64,000 nucleotides of DNA, from positions 620,001 to 684,000 of the forward strand of contig NZ_RZYA01000001.1 in the NCBI RefSeq assembly GCF_004005495.1, given 5' to 3'. Position 1 is the first letter of the stretch. Each line of letters opens with the position of its first letter. Under the pieces are notes generated by a model, which saw only the letters and a program-made list of their open reading frames with translations, had not been told where the DNA came from and did no database searches. A program made the translations under genes and the position numbers. Below, in pieces: positions 38,222 through 46,949 of this stretch. Source of the stretch: Streptomyces antnestii (GTDB lineage: Bacteria; Actinomycetota; Actinomycetes; Streptomycetales; Streptomycetaceae).

Positions 38222-39763
38222 ATGGCAACCGCAACCACCCTCAAGGCCGGCACCTCCTGGCACGACGCCTGGCAGCGCTGCCTCGACGTCGCCCCCGAGG
38301 CCTTCCGCGACGACCGCGTACTCAACCTCTGGAACGGCACCTGGCACGCCGACGGACGCGTCCTGCCCGCCACCACCCCCGTCGACGGCAGCCCCATCGC
38401 CGGGCCGCCACGCCTGGACGCCGCCACCGCCCACCAGGCGGTGCGCGCCTCCCTCGACCAGCACCGCGCCTGGCGGCACATCCCGCTCGCCGAACGCCGC
38501 GCCCGCGTCGGCGCCACCCTCGACGCCCTCACCCAGCACCGCGAACTCCTCGCCCTCCTCCTCGTCTGGGAGATCGGCAAGCCCTGGCGCCTCGCCCAGG
38601 CCGACGTCGACCGCGCCATCGACGGCGTGCGCTGGTACGTCGACGGCATCGAGCCCATGGTCGAGGGGCGGGCCCCGCTCGACGGCCCCGTCTCGAACAT
38701 CGCCAGCTGGAACTACCCGATGAGCGTCCTCGTCCACGCGATGCTGATCCAGGCACTCGCCGGCAACGCGGTCATCGCGAAGACCCCCACCGACGGCGGC
38801 GTCGCCTGCCTCACCCTGGCCTGCGCCCTCGCCGCCCGCGAGGGCATCCCCCTCACCCTCGTCAGCGGCAGCGGCGGCGAACTCTCCGAAGCGCTCGTGC
38901 GGGCCCCCGAGATCGGCTGCGTCTCCTTCGTCGGCGGCCGCGACACCGGTGCCGCCGTCGCCACGGCCGTCGCCGACCTCGGCAAACGGCACATCCTCGA
39001 ACAGGAGGGCCTCAACACCTGGGGCATCTGGAACCACTCCGACTGGGACGAGCTCGCCGCCGTCATCCCCAAGCTCTTCGACTACGGCAAGCAGCGCTGC
39101 ACCGCGTACCCGCGCTTCGTCGTCCAGCGCAGCCTCTTCGACGACTTCCTCACCGCGTACCTGCCGGCCGTCCGCACCCTGCGCGTCGGCCACCCCCTGG
39201 CCGTCGCCGACCCCGGGGACCCCTACCCCCAGCTGGACTTCGGCCCGCTGATCAACGCGGCCAAGGCGAAGGAGCTCACGGACCAGGTGGCGGAGGCCAT
39301 CGACCGCGGCGCCGTGCCCCTGCACCGCGGCGCCCCCGACCCGGCCCGCTTCCTGCCAGGCCAGGACACGAGCGCGTACGTCCACCCCGTCACCCTCCTC
39401 GGCCCCCCGCCCTCCTCGCCCCTCCACCACGCGGAACCGTTCGGCCCCGTCGACACGATCGTCCTGGTCGACACCGAGGCGGAACTGCTCGCCGCGATGA
39501 ACGCCTCGAACGGCGCGCTGGTCGCCACCCTCTCCACAGACGACGACGCGACATACGACCGCCTCGCCCCACAGATCCGCGCCTTCAAGACGGGCCGCGG
39601 CAAGCCCCGCTCACGCGGGGACCGGGACGAGCTGTTCGGCGGCTTCGGCGCGTCCTGGCGCGGAGCGTTCGTCGGCGGCGAGCTACTGGTGCGGGCGGTC
39701 ACCAGAGGCCCGGACAGTGAACGCCTCCCGGGCAACTTCCCGGACCACCATCTGATGCCGTAG
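38222..39763 (+). CDS. Aldehyde dehydrogenase family protein
   Basis: 513-residue NAD(P)-dependent ALDH fold. Catalytic Cys is in GKQRCTAYPRF, the general-base Glu in LEQEGLN, the Asn in ASWNYP and the cofactor Lys in IAKTPTD. The usual ELGGKSP reads EQEGLNTW, an unusual active-site loop. The ATG at 38222 has only a weak GGAGAA upstream. It follows the sucCD-like pair on the same strand past a hairpin and may oxidise a small aldehyde of the pathway (glyoxylate or glycolaldehyde), but the substrate is not evident. Confidence 0.8.
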   Translation: MATATTLKAGTSWHDAWQRCLDVAPEAFRDDRVLNLWNGTWHADGRVLPATTPVDGSPIAGPPRLDAATAHQAVRASLDQHRAWRHIPLAERRARVGATLDALTQHRELLALLLVWEIGKPWRLAQADVDRAIDGVRWYVDGIEPMVEGRAPLDGPVSNIASWNYPMSVLVHAMLIQALAGNAVIAKTPTDGGVACLTLACALAAREGIPLTLVSGSGGELSEALVRAPEIGCVSFVGGRDTGAAVATAVADLGKRHILEQEGLNTWGIWNHSDWDELAAVIPKLFDYGKQRCTAYPRFVVQRSLFDDFLTAYLPAVRTLRVGHPLAVADPGDPYPQLDFGPLINAAKAKELTDQVAEAIDRGAVPLHRGAPDPARFLPGQDTSAYVHPVTLLGPPPSSPLHHAEPFGPVDTIVLVDTEAELLAAMNASNGALVATLSTDDDATYDRLAPQIRAFKTGRGKPRSRGDRDELFGGFGASWRGAFVGGELLVRAVTRGPDSERLPGNFPDHHLMP

Positions 39764-39779
39764 GCGACCCGGTATCACC

Positions 39780-39818
39780 GAGCGGCACACCTCCGTGACA
39801 GCGGGTGGTGTGCCGCTC
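39780..39818. terminator. Terminator after the aldehyde dehydrogenase gene
   Basis: Perfect 12-bp stem GAGCGGCACACC/GGTGTGCCGCTC with a 15-base loop, 17 bp after the stop codon. The remaining sequence up to the tRNA at 39947 must hold the tRNA promoter; no clear -35/-10 pair was identified. Confidence 0.75.
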
Positions 39819-39946
39819 ACGTGGGTGTCCAGGTGTGCGCCCAGGTGTGTGCCCACGACAGATACGCAGGTGAAAGGCACTCCGAAAGCTTGGTATTGTT
39901 GTCCATGTCGCCGCGGGGAACACCCCGGCCGGGCGGCAGACACCTT

Positions 39947-40031
39947 GTCCGGGTGGCGGAATGGCAGACGCGCTAGCTTGAGGTGCTAGTGCCCTTTATC
40001 GGGCGTGGGGGTTCAAGTCCCCCCTCGGACA
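39947..40031 (+). tRNA. tRNA-Leu (anticodon GAG)
   Basis: 85-nt class II tRNA. The 5' GTCCGGG pairs with CTCGGAC before discriminator A. The anticodon stem CTAGC/GCTAG encloses the loop TTGAGGT, giving anticodon GAG for CUC codons. A long variable arm (TGCCCTTTATCGGGCG) and the T-loop GTTCAAGTC are present. CCA is not encoded. A hairpin follows 9 bases later and is duplicated at 63427-63456. Confidence 0.96.
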
Positions 40032-40040
40032 CTTACAGAA

Positions 40041-40070
40041 ATGCCTGGTCAGCACGCTGACCAGGCATTT
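40041..40070. terminator. tRNA-Leu terminator; left copy of a 30-bp direct repeat (candidate attL)
   Basis: 13-bp stem ATGCCTGGTCAGC/GCTGACCAGGCAT with loop AC and a T-tract. The whole 30 bp recur without change and in the same orientation at 63427-63456. Confidence 0.85.
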
Positions 40071-40130
40071 TGCGTACAGGCGCCGCATGTGGCCGCCCAC
40101 CAGGGGTGCTCGCGCGCTGCCGCTGCCCCC

Positions 40131-40161
40131 GGCCTGCCCGGCGTATGCGTGCGGGCAGGCC
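40131..40161. terminator. Terminator after the dps-like gene
   Basis: Perfect 10-bp stem GGCCTGCCCG/CGGGCAGGCC with an 11-base loop, about 50 bp beyond the leftward dps-like stop codon. Confidence 0.65.
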
Positions 40162-40210
40162 TTCGGTGTGCGCGTCGCTGGCCGCCCAGCCCTACGAGAT
40201 CGCCCGTCGG

Positions 40211-40789
40211 TCAGGCACGCACCAGCGGTGTGTCGACCAGATGCTCGGCCAGGAACCAGGCCTGCCGTTCGCCGGTCCGGATCACCTGGGAGACCAGCAG
40301 GTCGATGGTGCCGTCGTCACCGCACTCGGCGGTCCGGGCGGTGGCGTCGTGGGCGTCGATGAGGATGGTCTCGTGGGCCTCCAGCAGCCGGGACAGCATC
40401 GCCGGCACCTCCTCCACCCCGTCCGGGGGCCGCGGGATCGACGTGATCTCGGCGACGTGCCGCGGATCTCCCACCGCCACGCCGCCCAGCGACTGGACAC
40501 GTTCGGCAATGGTGTCGATGATCTCCAGCTGTTCACCCGCGTGCTTGTCCAGGACCAGGTGCAGCTGGTAGAAGGTGGCGCCCCGCATCAGCCAGTGGTG
40601 CTTCTTGTAGAGGCCGTAGAGGATCTGCGTGTCCGCGAGGACCTTGTTCAGGCGCTGGCACGAGTACATCCGCGCCTCGAAGGACAGGGCGACCGGGAAC
40701 TGCTTGACGGTCCCGAACTCCTGGATCACCTCGCCCTTCTGGTGCAGCCAGGGCTGGCTGCCGTGGGTGGATGGGGGGTTGGTGGTCAT
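40211..40789 (-). CDS. Dps/ferritin-like DNA-protecting protein
   Basis: 192-residue four-helix bundle of the Dps family, which stores iron, consumes H2O2 and protects DNA. The ferroxidase pattern is visible in LYGLYKKHHWLMRGATFYQLH (H65, H77) and LDKHAGEQLEIIDTIAERV (D81, D92). The N-terminal tail of about 25 residues is longer than in E. coli Dps. The ATG at 40789 follows GGAGG with 7-base spacing. It is transcribed alone and ends at a hairpin near the tRNA-Leu terminator. It is the first gene of the candidate island. Confidence 0.88.
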   Translation of the reverse strand: MTTNPPSTHGSQPWLHQKGEVIQEFGTVKQFPVALSFEARMYSCQRLNKVLADTQILYGLYKKHHWLMRGATFYQLHLVLDKHAGEQLEIIDTIAERVQSLGGVAVGDPRHVAEITSIPRPPDGVEEVPAMLSRLLEAHETILIDAHDATARTAECGDDGTIDLLVSQVIRTGERQAWFLAEHLVDTPLVRA

Positions 40790-41026
40790 GGTCGCCTCCT
40801 GCGATGCCGTGGTGTTCGTACTCCGGTGACGCTAGGTGCCCGGTCGAGGCGTGGCTTGACCCGCAGTGCATGTGGTGCTGCCTGCCGGCGCACTGAGTCC
40901 GGTGCTCGCGCGGGGAGTTCACTCTCGGACAAGCCTCCGTGCGCCGGCGGACTCGGGCGGTTCTCCGGCAGCTCTAGCGTCGGCGGGGCGGCCCATGGCC
41001 GGAGTGCCGGCGGAACGAGGAGAGGC

Positions 41027-42214
41027 ATGAGTACGGACGAGCAGGCGACCGTGCGGGCGGACCCGGGAGCCAGGCGGCGGCGCACCATGGTGGGCCGCAA
41101 CCCCGGTGAGCCGCACCGGTCCGCCACCTCGCTGGAGCTGTTCTTCGACCTGTGCTTCGTGGTCGCGGTGGCGCAGGCGTCCACGAGCCTGCGCGGGGCG
41201 CTGACGGAAGGGGACTACACCGGCGGTGCGCTGCGCTTCTCGCTGGTCTTCTTCACCATCTGGTGGGCGTGGATGAACTTCACCTGGTTCGCCTCCGCCT
41301 ACGACCCGGACGATGTCCCGTACCGGCTGACGGTGCTGGTACAGATCACGGGATCGCTCGTCCTCGCCGCCGGCGTGCGCCGCGCGTTCGAGGGCGGGGA
41401 TCTGTACGTCATCACGCTCGGGTACGTCGTACTGCGGACGGCGCTCGCCGCGCTGTGGTTGCGTGCCGCGCTGTCCGATCCCGCTCGGCGGGGCACCGCG
41501 CTGCGCTTCGCCGCAGGGGTGACGGGGTGTCAATTCGGCTGGGTGGGGCTGCTCTTCGTTCCGGCGCCGGTGCGGCTGGGCGGCATCGTGGTGATGATCG
41601 TGGCCGAGGTGGCCGTTCCCGTGTGGGCGCAGTCCGCCGGGATGACGCCCTGGCATCCGCATCACATCGCCGAGCGCTACGAACTGTTCACCCTCATCGT
41701 CCTCGGCGAGTCCGTAGCGGCCGCCACCGTCGCCGTCCACGGCGCCTTCGACCGGCATCACGGCACCGGTTCGCTGTATGTGCTGGCGGCGGGTGGCCTG
41801 CTCATGGCCTACGCCATGTGGTGGCTGTACTTCGCCCGGCCCGCGCACACGCTGCTCGCCACGACGCACCAGGCCCACCGCAGGAGATTCCCCTGGGCCT
41901 ACGGCCACTACCTGATCTTCGCCTCGGCGACCGCCGAGGGCGCCGGCCTGGCCGCGTACGCCGATCACGTCACGCGGCACACCGGGACCTCACCGACTTC
42001 CGCCGGCGCCGCGGTCACCGTTCCGGCGGCCGTTTTCCTGAGCACGGTCTGGATGGTGCACCTGCGGCCGCACCAGCGGAGCGTGGCCGAACGCATTCTG
42101 TTTCCGCTCGCCGCGGCCGGTGTGCTGGCGGCTGCCTGGTCCCCGGCACCCGCACTCGTCGCCGGTGTGGTTCTGGCGAGCCTGGTCGCGGTGGTCTCGG
42201 TGTCACGCCGGTGA
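41027..42214 (+). CDS. LtrA family membrane protein 2
   Basis: 395 residues, polytopic membrane protein with the LtrA signature SATSLELFFDLCFVVAVAQA near residue 35 and a conserved HIAERYELFTLIVLGESV loop. The N-terminal RRRTMVGRNPGEPHR is positively charged and cytosolic. GAGGAGAG precedes the ATG at 41027. It is only distantly similar to the LtrA at 6568-7794, so the two are not a recent duplication. Function is unknown. It is transcribed alone and ends at a strong bidirectional hairpin. Confidence 0.84.
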   Translation: MSTDEQATVRADPGARRRRTMVGRNPGEPHRSATSLELFFDLCFVVAVAQASTSLRGALTEGDYTGGALRFSLVFFTIWWAWMNFTWFASAYDPDDVPYRLTVLVQITGSLVLAAGVRRAFEGGDLYVITLGYVVLRTALAALWLRAALSDPARRGTALRFAAGVTGCQFGWVGLLFVPAPVRLGGIVVMIVAEVAVPVWAQSAGMTPWHPHHIAERYELFTLIVLGESVAAATVAVHGAFDRHHGTGSLYVLAAGGLLMAYAMWWLYFARPAHTLLATTHQAHRRRFPWAYGHYLIFASATAEGAGLAAYADHVTRHTGTSPTSAGAAVTVPAAVFLSTVWMVHLRPHQRSVAERILFPLAAAGVLAAAWSPAPALVAGVVLASLVAVVSVSRR

Positions 42215-42250
42215 CCGGGGCCTTCGGCGTGGTCCCGCCCTGAGACATGA

Positions 42251-42305
42251 CGAGAGGGCCGCGCGGACGGACTCCCTTACGGCGTCCGCCCGCGCGGCCC
42301 TCTCG
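42251..42305. terminator. Bidirectional terminator between convergent LtrA-2 and esterase genes
   Basis: Perfect 16-bp stem CGAGAGGGCCGCGCGG with its complement around a 23-base loop, 36 bp from one stop and 33 bp from the other. Confidence 0.85.
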
Positions 42306-42338
42306 TCGCACCCCTCGGTGTGAGCGCGGACCGCGCTG

Positions 42339-43310
42339 TCAGCCGGCGTGCAGCGCGCTGCGCAGGGTGCCGGTGGCCAGCGTGATGGCCGCCTCGGCGG
42401 CGTGGGTCTCGCGCAGGGCGTTGAGCATCACGAAGTCGTGGATGATGCCCTGGAAGCGGACGGCGGTGACCGGGACGCCGGCCTCGCGCAGCTTGTTGGC
42501 GTAGGCCTCGCCCTCGTCGCGGAGGACGTCGGCCTCACCGGTGATCACCAGGGCGGGAGGCAGGCCGGTGAGCTGCTCGGTGGTGGCGCGCAGCGGTGAG
42601 GCGGTGATCTGGGCGCGCTCGGCCTCGTCGGTCGTGTACTGGTCCCAGAACCACTGCATGCCGTCGCGGCGCAGGAAGTAGCCGGTGGCGAACTGGTGGT
42701 AGGAGCCGGTGTCGAAGTTCGCGTCGGTGACCGGGTAGAACAGCACCTGCTGCACCAGCGGGACGTCGCCGCGTTCCTTGGCCATCAGGGTCAGCGCCGC
42801 GGTCATGTTGCCGCCGACGGAGTCGCCGGCCACCGCCAGCCGGGAGCCGTCCAGGCCCTTGGCGGCGCCCTGCTCGACGACCCACTTCGCGACCGTGTAG
42901 TTCTGCTCGATGGCGACCGGGTAGCGGACCTCTGGGGACAGGTCGTACTCGGGGAACACCACGGCGGCGTTCGCGCCCACGGCGAGTTCGCGCACCAGGC
43001 GGTCGTGCGTGTGGGCGTTGCCGAACACCCAGCCGGCGCCGTGGATGTAGAGGACCACCGGCAGGATCCCCTCGGCGCCGGCGGGCTTGACGATGCGGGC
43101 CCGGACACTGCCCGTCGGGCCGCCGGAGACGGTGATCCACTCCTCGTCGATCTGCGGCTTGACGGTCTCACCGGACTGCACCTCGTCGACCGCCTTGCGG
43201 CCCTCCGCCGGGGGCAGGTCGAAGAGGTAGGGCGGGTTGGCGGTGGCCTCGGCGAACGCGGCCGCGGCCGGCTCCAGGACCGGCTGCACCGGCTCCACGG
43301 CGTCGGACAT
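42339..43310 (-). CDS. Alpha/beta hydrolase, hormone-sensitive lipase (HSL) family esterase
   Basis: 323-residue esterase. The oxyanion-hole motif HGAGW (90-94) is a variant of HGGGW. The nucleophile S164 lies in AGDSVGG. The acid Asp is in VITGEADVLRDEG and the His in IIHDFVML. No signal peptide, so it is cytosolic. The ATG at 43310 has GGGGAG upstream. It hydrolyses short-chain esters by family knowledge. Its promoter region is shared with the divergent amidohydrolase gene and contains repeated GTGCAC boxes. Confidence 0.9.
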   Translation of the reverse strand: MSDAVEPVQPVLEPAAAAFAEATANPPYLFDLPPAEGRKAVDEVQSGETVKPQIDEEWITVSGGPTGSVRARIVKPAGAEGILPVVLYIHGAGWVFGNAHTHDRLVRELAVGANAAVVFPEYDLSPEVRYPVAIEQNYTVAKWVVEQGAAKGLDGSRLAVAGDSVGGNMTAALTLMAKERGDVPLVQQVLFYPVTDANFDTGSYHQFATGYFLRRDGMQWFWDQYTTDEAERAQITASPLRATTEQLTGLPPALVITGEADVLRDEGEAYANKLREAGVPVTAVRFQGIIHDFVMLNALRETHAAEAAITLATGTLRSALHAG

Positions 43311-43705
43311 GTGTAACTCCCCAGTTCAGGTGGCGCGCCGGGCTCGCGGGCGCGGTGAGACGACTCTCGCATCGGACCGGAGGATCTGACGAGTCGTCGG
43401 TCGCCACGCTAGGCCGCTCGGGCGACGGTGAATGTCCACGAGCGCACCGGAGTTGTCCTCAGAGTGCACGGACAGGCAGTGCACTGTCGGAACGCATCCG
43501 GTGCACTGCCGGGACAAAGGGAGGCTTCGGCGCGAAATAGCTTGGCGGCCAGAGCAGTCGAGGTGCCGGACACGGGCCTGTGCAGTGCACGGTGGCCCGC
43601 CCCGTGACGCGTAATGCGGACCCGCCGCCGGCGACGCACATGGAAGTCGATGCAGACGCATTCGACGTCGTTCATCCCGCAGGAGGTTGTCGAAAGGTGT
43701 CCACG
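43311..43705. promoter_or_regulatory. Divergent intergenic region with four GTGCAC boxes
   Basis: 395 bp between esterase and amidohydrolase genes. GTGCAC occurs at 43464-43469, 43479-43484 (inside the palindrome CAGTGCACTG, 43477-43486), 43501-43506 and 43585-43590. Starts are 15, 22 and 84 bp apart. The cluster is a candidate operator array. No convincing gene fits here; upstream in-frame starts of the amidohydrolase reach into it. Confidence 0.45.
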
Positions 43706-45583
43706 ATGCCGGTCGGTGGGCTGGTTCCCCACGCCACCGACAACGCCGCGGACCTGGTCGTCCGCAACGCGAAGATCCACACCGGAGACCCGGTCCGTCC
43801 GCAGGCCGAGGCGATCGCCATCCGCGACGGTGTCATCACGGTCGTCGGCGACGACAACGACGTCGCACCCCATGTCGGCCCGGACACGAAGGTGGTCGAC
43901 GCCCTCGGCCGCCGGATGGTCCCCGGCCTCAACGACGCGCATCTGCATGTCATCCGGGGCGGTCTCAACTACGTACTGGAGCTGCGCTGGGACGGCGTCC
44001 CCACCCTGCGCCAGGGCCTGGCGATGCTGCGCGAGCAGGCCGCCCGCACCCCCAAGGGCCAATGGGTACGGGTGGTGGGCGGATGGTCGGCCGAGCAGTT
44101 CGCCGAACGGCGGCTGCCGACCGTCGCCGAGTTGAACGCCGCAGCGCCGGACACCCCGGTGTTCGTCCTGCACCTGTACCAGGCGGCGGTGCTCAACCGG
44201 GCGGCGCTCAAGGCCGCCGGATTCACCCGGGACACCCCCGACCCCAAGGGCGGCCAGATCGTACGAGGCCGGGACGGTGAGCCCACGGGCATGCTGCTGG
44301 CCGCCCCCAGCGCCCTCATCCTCTACTCGACGCTGGCCAAGGCCCCGGTACTGGAGGGCGAGGACAGGAAGACCTCCACCCGTCATTTCCTGCGGGAACT
44401 GAACAGGTTCGGCCTCACGTCGGCGATCGACGCGGCCGGAGGGTTCCAGAACTTCCCCGACAACTACAGCACGGTCGTCGAACTGGCGAAGGCCGGCCAG
44501 CTGTCGCTGCGCATCGCCTATCACCTGTTCCCGCAGACCGCCGGCCAGGAAATCGACGATCTCACCCGCTGGATCGAGATGGCCCGCCCCGAGGACGGGG
44601 ACGAATGGCTGCGCCTCAACGGTGCGGGCGAGAATCTGACGTGGGCGGCGGCGGACTTCGAGAACTTCGCCCAACCACGGCCGGAACTGGGCGACTACGA
44701 GGCGGAGTTCGAGAAGGCCGTACGCCTGCTCATGGAAAACGGCTGGGGTTTCCGGCTGCACGCCACCTATGACGAGACCATCCGCCGGGATCTGGCGGTC
44801 TTCGAGAAGCTCGCCGCGGAAGGGCTCTTCCCGGCCGGCAACCGGTGGCTGTTCGACCATGCGGAAACGGTCTCCGCGGACAGTCTCGACCGCATCGCCG
44901 CCCTCGGTGGCGCCATGTCCGTGCAGAACCGGCTGTCCTTCCAGGGCGAGGCGTTCGTGCGCCGCTACGGCCCCGGTGCCGCCGCGGACGCCCCTCCGAT
45001 CCGGGCCATGCTGGAGCGCGGGCTGACCGTCGGAGCCGGCACCGACGCGACCCGGGTCTCCACCTACAACCCGTGGGTCGCCCTGCACTGGCTCGTCACC
45101 GGCCGCACCGTCGGCGACCTGGTCGTCCGCCCGCCGCACAACCGGGTCGACCGGCGTACCGCGCTGGCGATGTTCACCGAGGCGGGCGCCGCGCTGACCG
45201 GGGAGGAAGGCGTCAAGGGGGTCCTGCGTCCGGGCTTCCTCGGCGACCTGGCCGTCCTGTCCGAGGACTACTTCACCGTGCCTGAGCCCGACATCGCGCA
45301 CATCGAGTCCCTGCTGACGGTCGTCGGTGGCCGGATCGTCCACGCCAACGCCGAGTACGCGGGCCTGGACGAGGAACTGCCGCCTGTCAGCCCCGAGTGG
45401 AGCCCGGTGGCGCACTTCGGCGGCTACCAGGCCGCACCCGGTACGGGACTGTCGGGCGCCCGCCAGGCCGAGCTGCTCGGCCAGGCCGTCGCCGAGTCGG
45501 AGCAGCACCGCCAGTGGCGCGCCCGCCGCGGCTTCACCCCCGAGTCCGCGAGCACGTTCTTCGACCCCTGCTTCTCCCTCTGA
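43706..45583 (+). CDS. Amidohydrolase 3 family (YtcJ-like) metal-dependent hydrolase
   Basis: 625 residues. The urease-type composite fold starts with a beta-sandwich (ADLVVRNAKIHTGDPVRPQAEAIAIRDG). Metal ligands H79-x-H81 are in NDAHLHV, with a later His in FRLHATYDE, His in WLFDHAETVS and Asp in GAGTDATRVS. The ATG at 43706 follows GAAAGG; GTG 43697 or an ATG further upstream are alternatives. The family cleaves amide or ester bonds of exogenous compounds. Next on the same strand is an isochorismatase-like hydrolase, which suggests a small-amide degradation module. Confidence 0.85.
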   Translation: MPVGGLVPHATDNAADLVVRNAKIHTGDPVRPQAEAIAIRDGVITVVGDDNDVAPHVGPDTKVVDALGRRMVPGLNDAHLHVIRGGLNYVLELRWDGVPTLRQGLAMLREQAARTPKGQWVRVVGGWSAEQFAERRLPTVAELNAAAPDTPVFVLHLYQAAVLNRAALKAAGFTRDTPDPKGGQIVRGRDGEPTGMLLAAPSALILYSTLAKAPVLEGEDRKTSTRHFLRELNRFGLTSAIDAAGGFQNFPDNYSTVVELAKAGQLSLRIAYHLFPQTAGQEIDDLTRWIEMARPEDGDEWLRLNGAGENLTWAAADFENFAQPRPELGDYEAEFEKAVRLLMENGWGFRLHATYDETIRRDLAVFEKLAAEGLFPAGNRWLFDHAETVSADSLDRIAALGGAMSVQNRLSFQGEAFVRRYGPGAAADAPPIRAMLERGLTVGAGTDATRVSTYNPWVALHWLVTGRTVGDLVVRPPHNRVDRRTALAMFTEAGAALTGEEGVKGVLRPGFLGDLAVLSEDYFTVPEPDIAHIESLLTVVGGRIVHANAEYAGLDEELPPVSPEWSPVAHFGGYQAAPGTGLSGARQAELLGQAVAESEQHRQWRARRGFTPESASTFFDPCFSL

Positions 45584-45705
45584 TCCGCAGTTCTCCCCTG
45601 CCCTCCCCTCCCGGGACTCCACCCCAACTCGTGCCGCCCACCTCGCGGTTGCGCTCGACAGCGGACGCCGTCCGCGATCACCACACACATGGAAAGGCCA
45701 CTGTC

Positions 45706-46368
45706 ATGGTCAACGTCTCCGAGGTCACCGCGGCCCCCAGCCCCGACCTGCTCACCCCGGACAACTGCGCGGTGCTGTTCATCGACCACCAGCCGCAGAT
45801 GTTCTTCGGCACCGGCAGCGGCGACCGCACCGCGATCATCAACTCGGCCGTTGGCCTGGCGAAGGCCGCCAGGGCGTTCGACGTGCCGGTCGTGCTGAGC
45901 ACCGTGGCCGCAGAGTCCTTCTCCGGCCCGATCATGCCGCAGCTGTCCGAGGTCTTCCCCGGCCAGAAGACCATCGACCGCACCACGATGAACGCCTGGG
46001 AGGACGTCGACTTCGTCGAGGCGGTCAAGGCCACGGGCCGTAAGAAGCTGGTCATCGCCGGCCTGTGGACCGAGGTCTGTGTGGTCCTGCCCGTGCTCTC
46101 CGCCCTCGCCCAGGGCTACGAGGTCTACGTGGTCACCGACGCGTCCGGCGGCGTCAGCCCGCAGGCCCACGAGCACGCCATCCAGCGGATGGTCCAGGGC
46201 GGAGCGGTTCCGGTGACCTGGGTGCAGGTGCTGCTGGAACTCCAGCGCGACTGGGCCCGCGGCGAGACCTACATGTCGGTCATGGACGTGGTGAAGGACC
46301 ACGCCGGCGCCTACGGCCTCGGCGTGGTCTACGCGCAGGCCGTCATCGGGGCCCACGCCGCCGGCTGA
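45706..46368 (+). CDS. Isochorismatase family cysteine hydrolase (YcaC-like)
   Basis: 220-residue Rossmann-like hydrolase. The catalytic set is D27 (VLFIDHQ), a Lys near GQKTID (K88) and C125 (GLWTEVCV). The IAGLWTEVCV and DASGGVSPQAHEHAI segments are those of YcaC-type enzymes. GGAAAGG precedes the ATG at 45706. It lies 122 bp after the amidohydrolase. The natural substrate of YcaC-type proteins is unsettled; amides or thio-carbamates are possible. Confidence 0.88.
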   Translation: MVNVSEVTAAPSPDLLTPDNCAVLFIDHQPQMFFGTGSGDRTAIINSAVGLAKAARAFDVPVVLSTVAAESFSGPIMPQLSEVFPGQKTIDRTTMNAWEDVDFVEAVKATGRKKLVIAGLWTEVCVVLPVLSALAQGYEVYVVTDASGGVSPQAHEHAIQRMVQGGAVPVTWVQVLLELQRDWARGETYMSVMDVVKDHAGAYGLGVVYAQAVIGAHAAG

Positions 46369-46424
46369 CCCGCGCACCTTCGCAGAGCGGTCAGGGACAG
46401 AGTGTCAGGAACAGGCAGGAGAAG

Positions 46425-46949
46425 ATGAACGCTGGACTGCTGGTCCTCCGGCTGGTGACGGGGCTCCTCGTCGCCGGACACGGAGTTCAGAAGGTGAGCT
46501 TCCGGCTGGGAGGCCACGGCTTGGCGGGCGGGACCGAGGAGTTCCGCCACGACGGGTTCCGCGGCGGCCGGCTGACGGCCGTCGTCGCGGGTGCCAGCCA
46601 GATCGGTGCCGGTCTGTTCCTGACCGCCGGACTGCTCACGCCCCTGGCCGCGATGGCGGCCATGGGAGTGATGACGGTCGCGGGCACCGTCAAACGGCCC
46701 AAGGGCCTGTGGGTGCAGAACGACGGCTACGAATACCCGATGGTCCTCGTCGTCGTCTCCGCGGCGCTGGCCCTCACCGGGCCCGGCCGCTGGTCGCTCG
46801 ACCAGGTGCTGGGTATCACGCCCTGGCCGCTGTGGGTCGTCCTCCCCGCGATCGTGGCCGGCCCGGCGAGCGGACTGCTCACCCGCGTCGTACTGCACCG
46901 TCCGCCCACCGCAACGGGAAGGAAGCGGTATGCGCAGGCTGCTGAATGA
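46425..46949 (+). CDS. DoxX family membrane protein
   Basis: 174 residues with four predicted membrane helices. The DoxX start LLVLRLVTGLLVAGHGVQKV is followed by a glycine-rich loop and FLTAGLLTPLAAMAAMGVM. CAGGAG precedes the ATG at 46425. It overlaps the next membrane-protein gene by 20 bp and follows the isochorismatase by 56 bp. DoxX proteins are linked to redox or thiol stress, but this one has no defined function. Confidence 0.85.
   Translation: MNAGLLVLRLVTGLLVAGHGVQKVSFRLGGHGLAGGTEEFRHDGFRGGRLTAVVAGASQIGAGLFLTAGLLTPLAAMAAMGVMTVAGTVKRPKGLWVQNDGYEYPMVLVVVSAALALTGPGRWSLDQVLGITPWPLWVVLPAIVAGPASGLLTRVVLHRPPTATGRKRYAQAAE

Noticed and set aside
43409..45688. 759-residue open frame opposite the amidohydrolase
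   Set aside because: The plus-strand frame has clear metal-binding motifs and a start; the reverse frame is its shadow.
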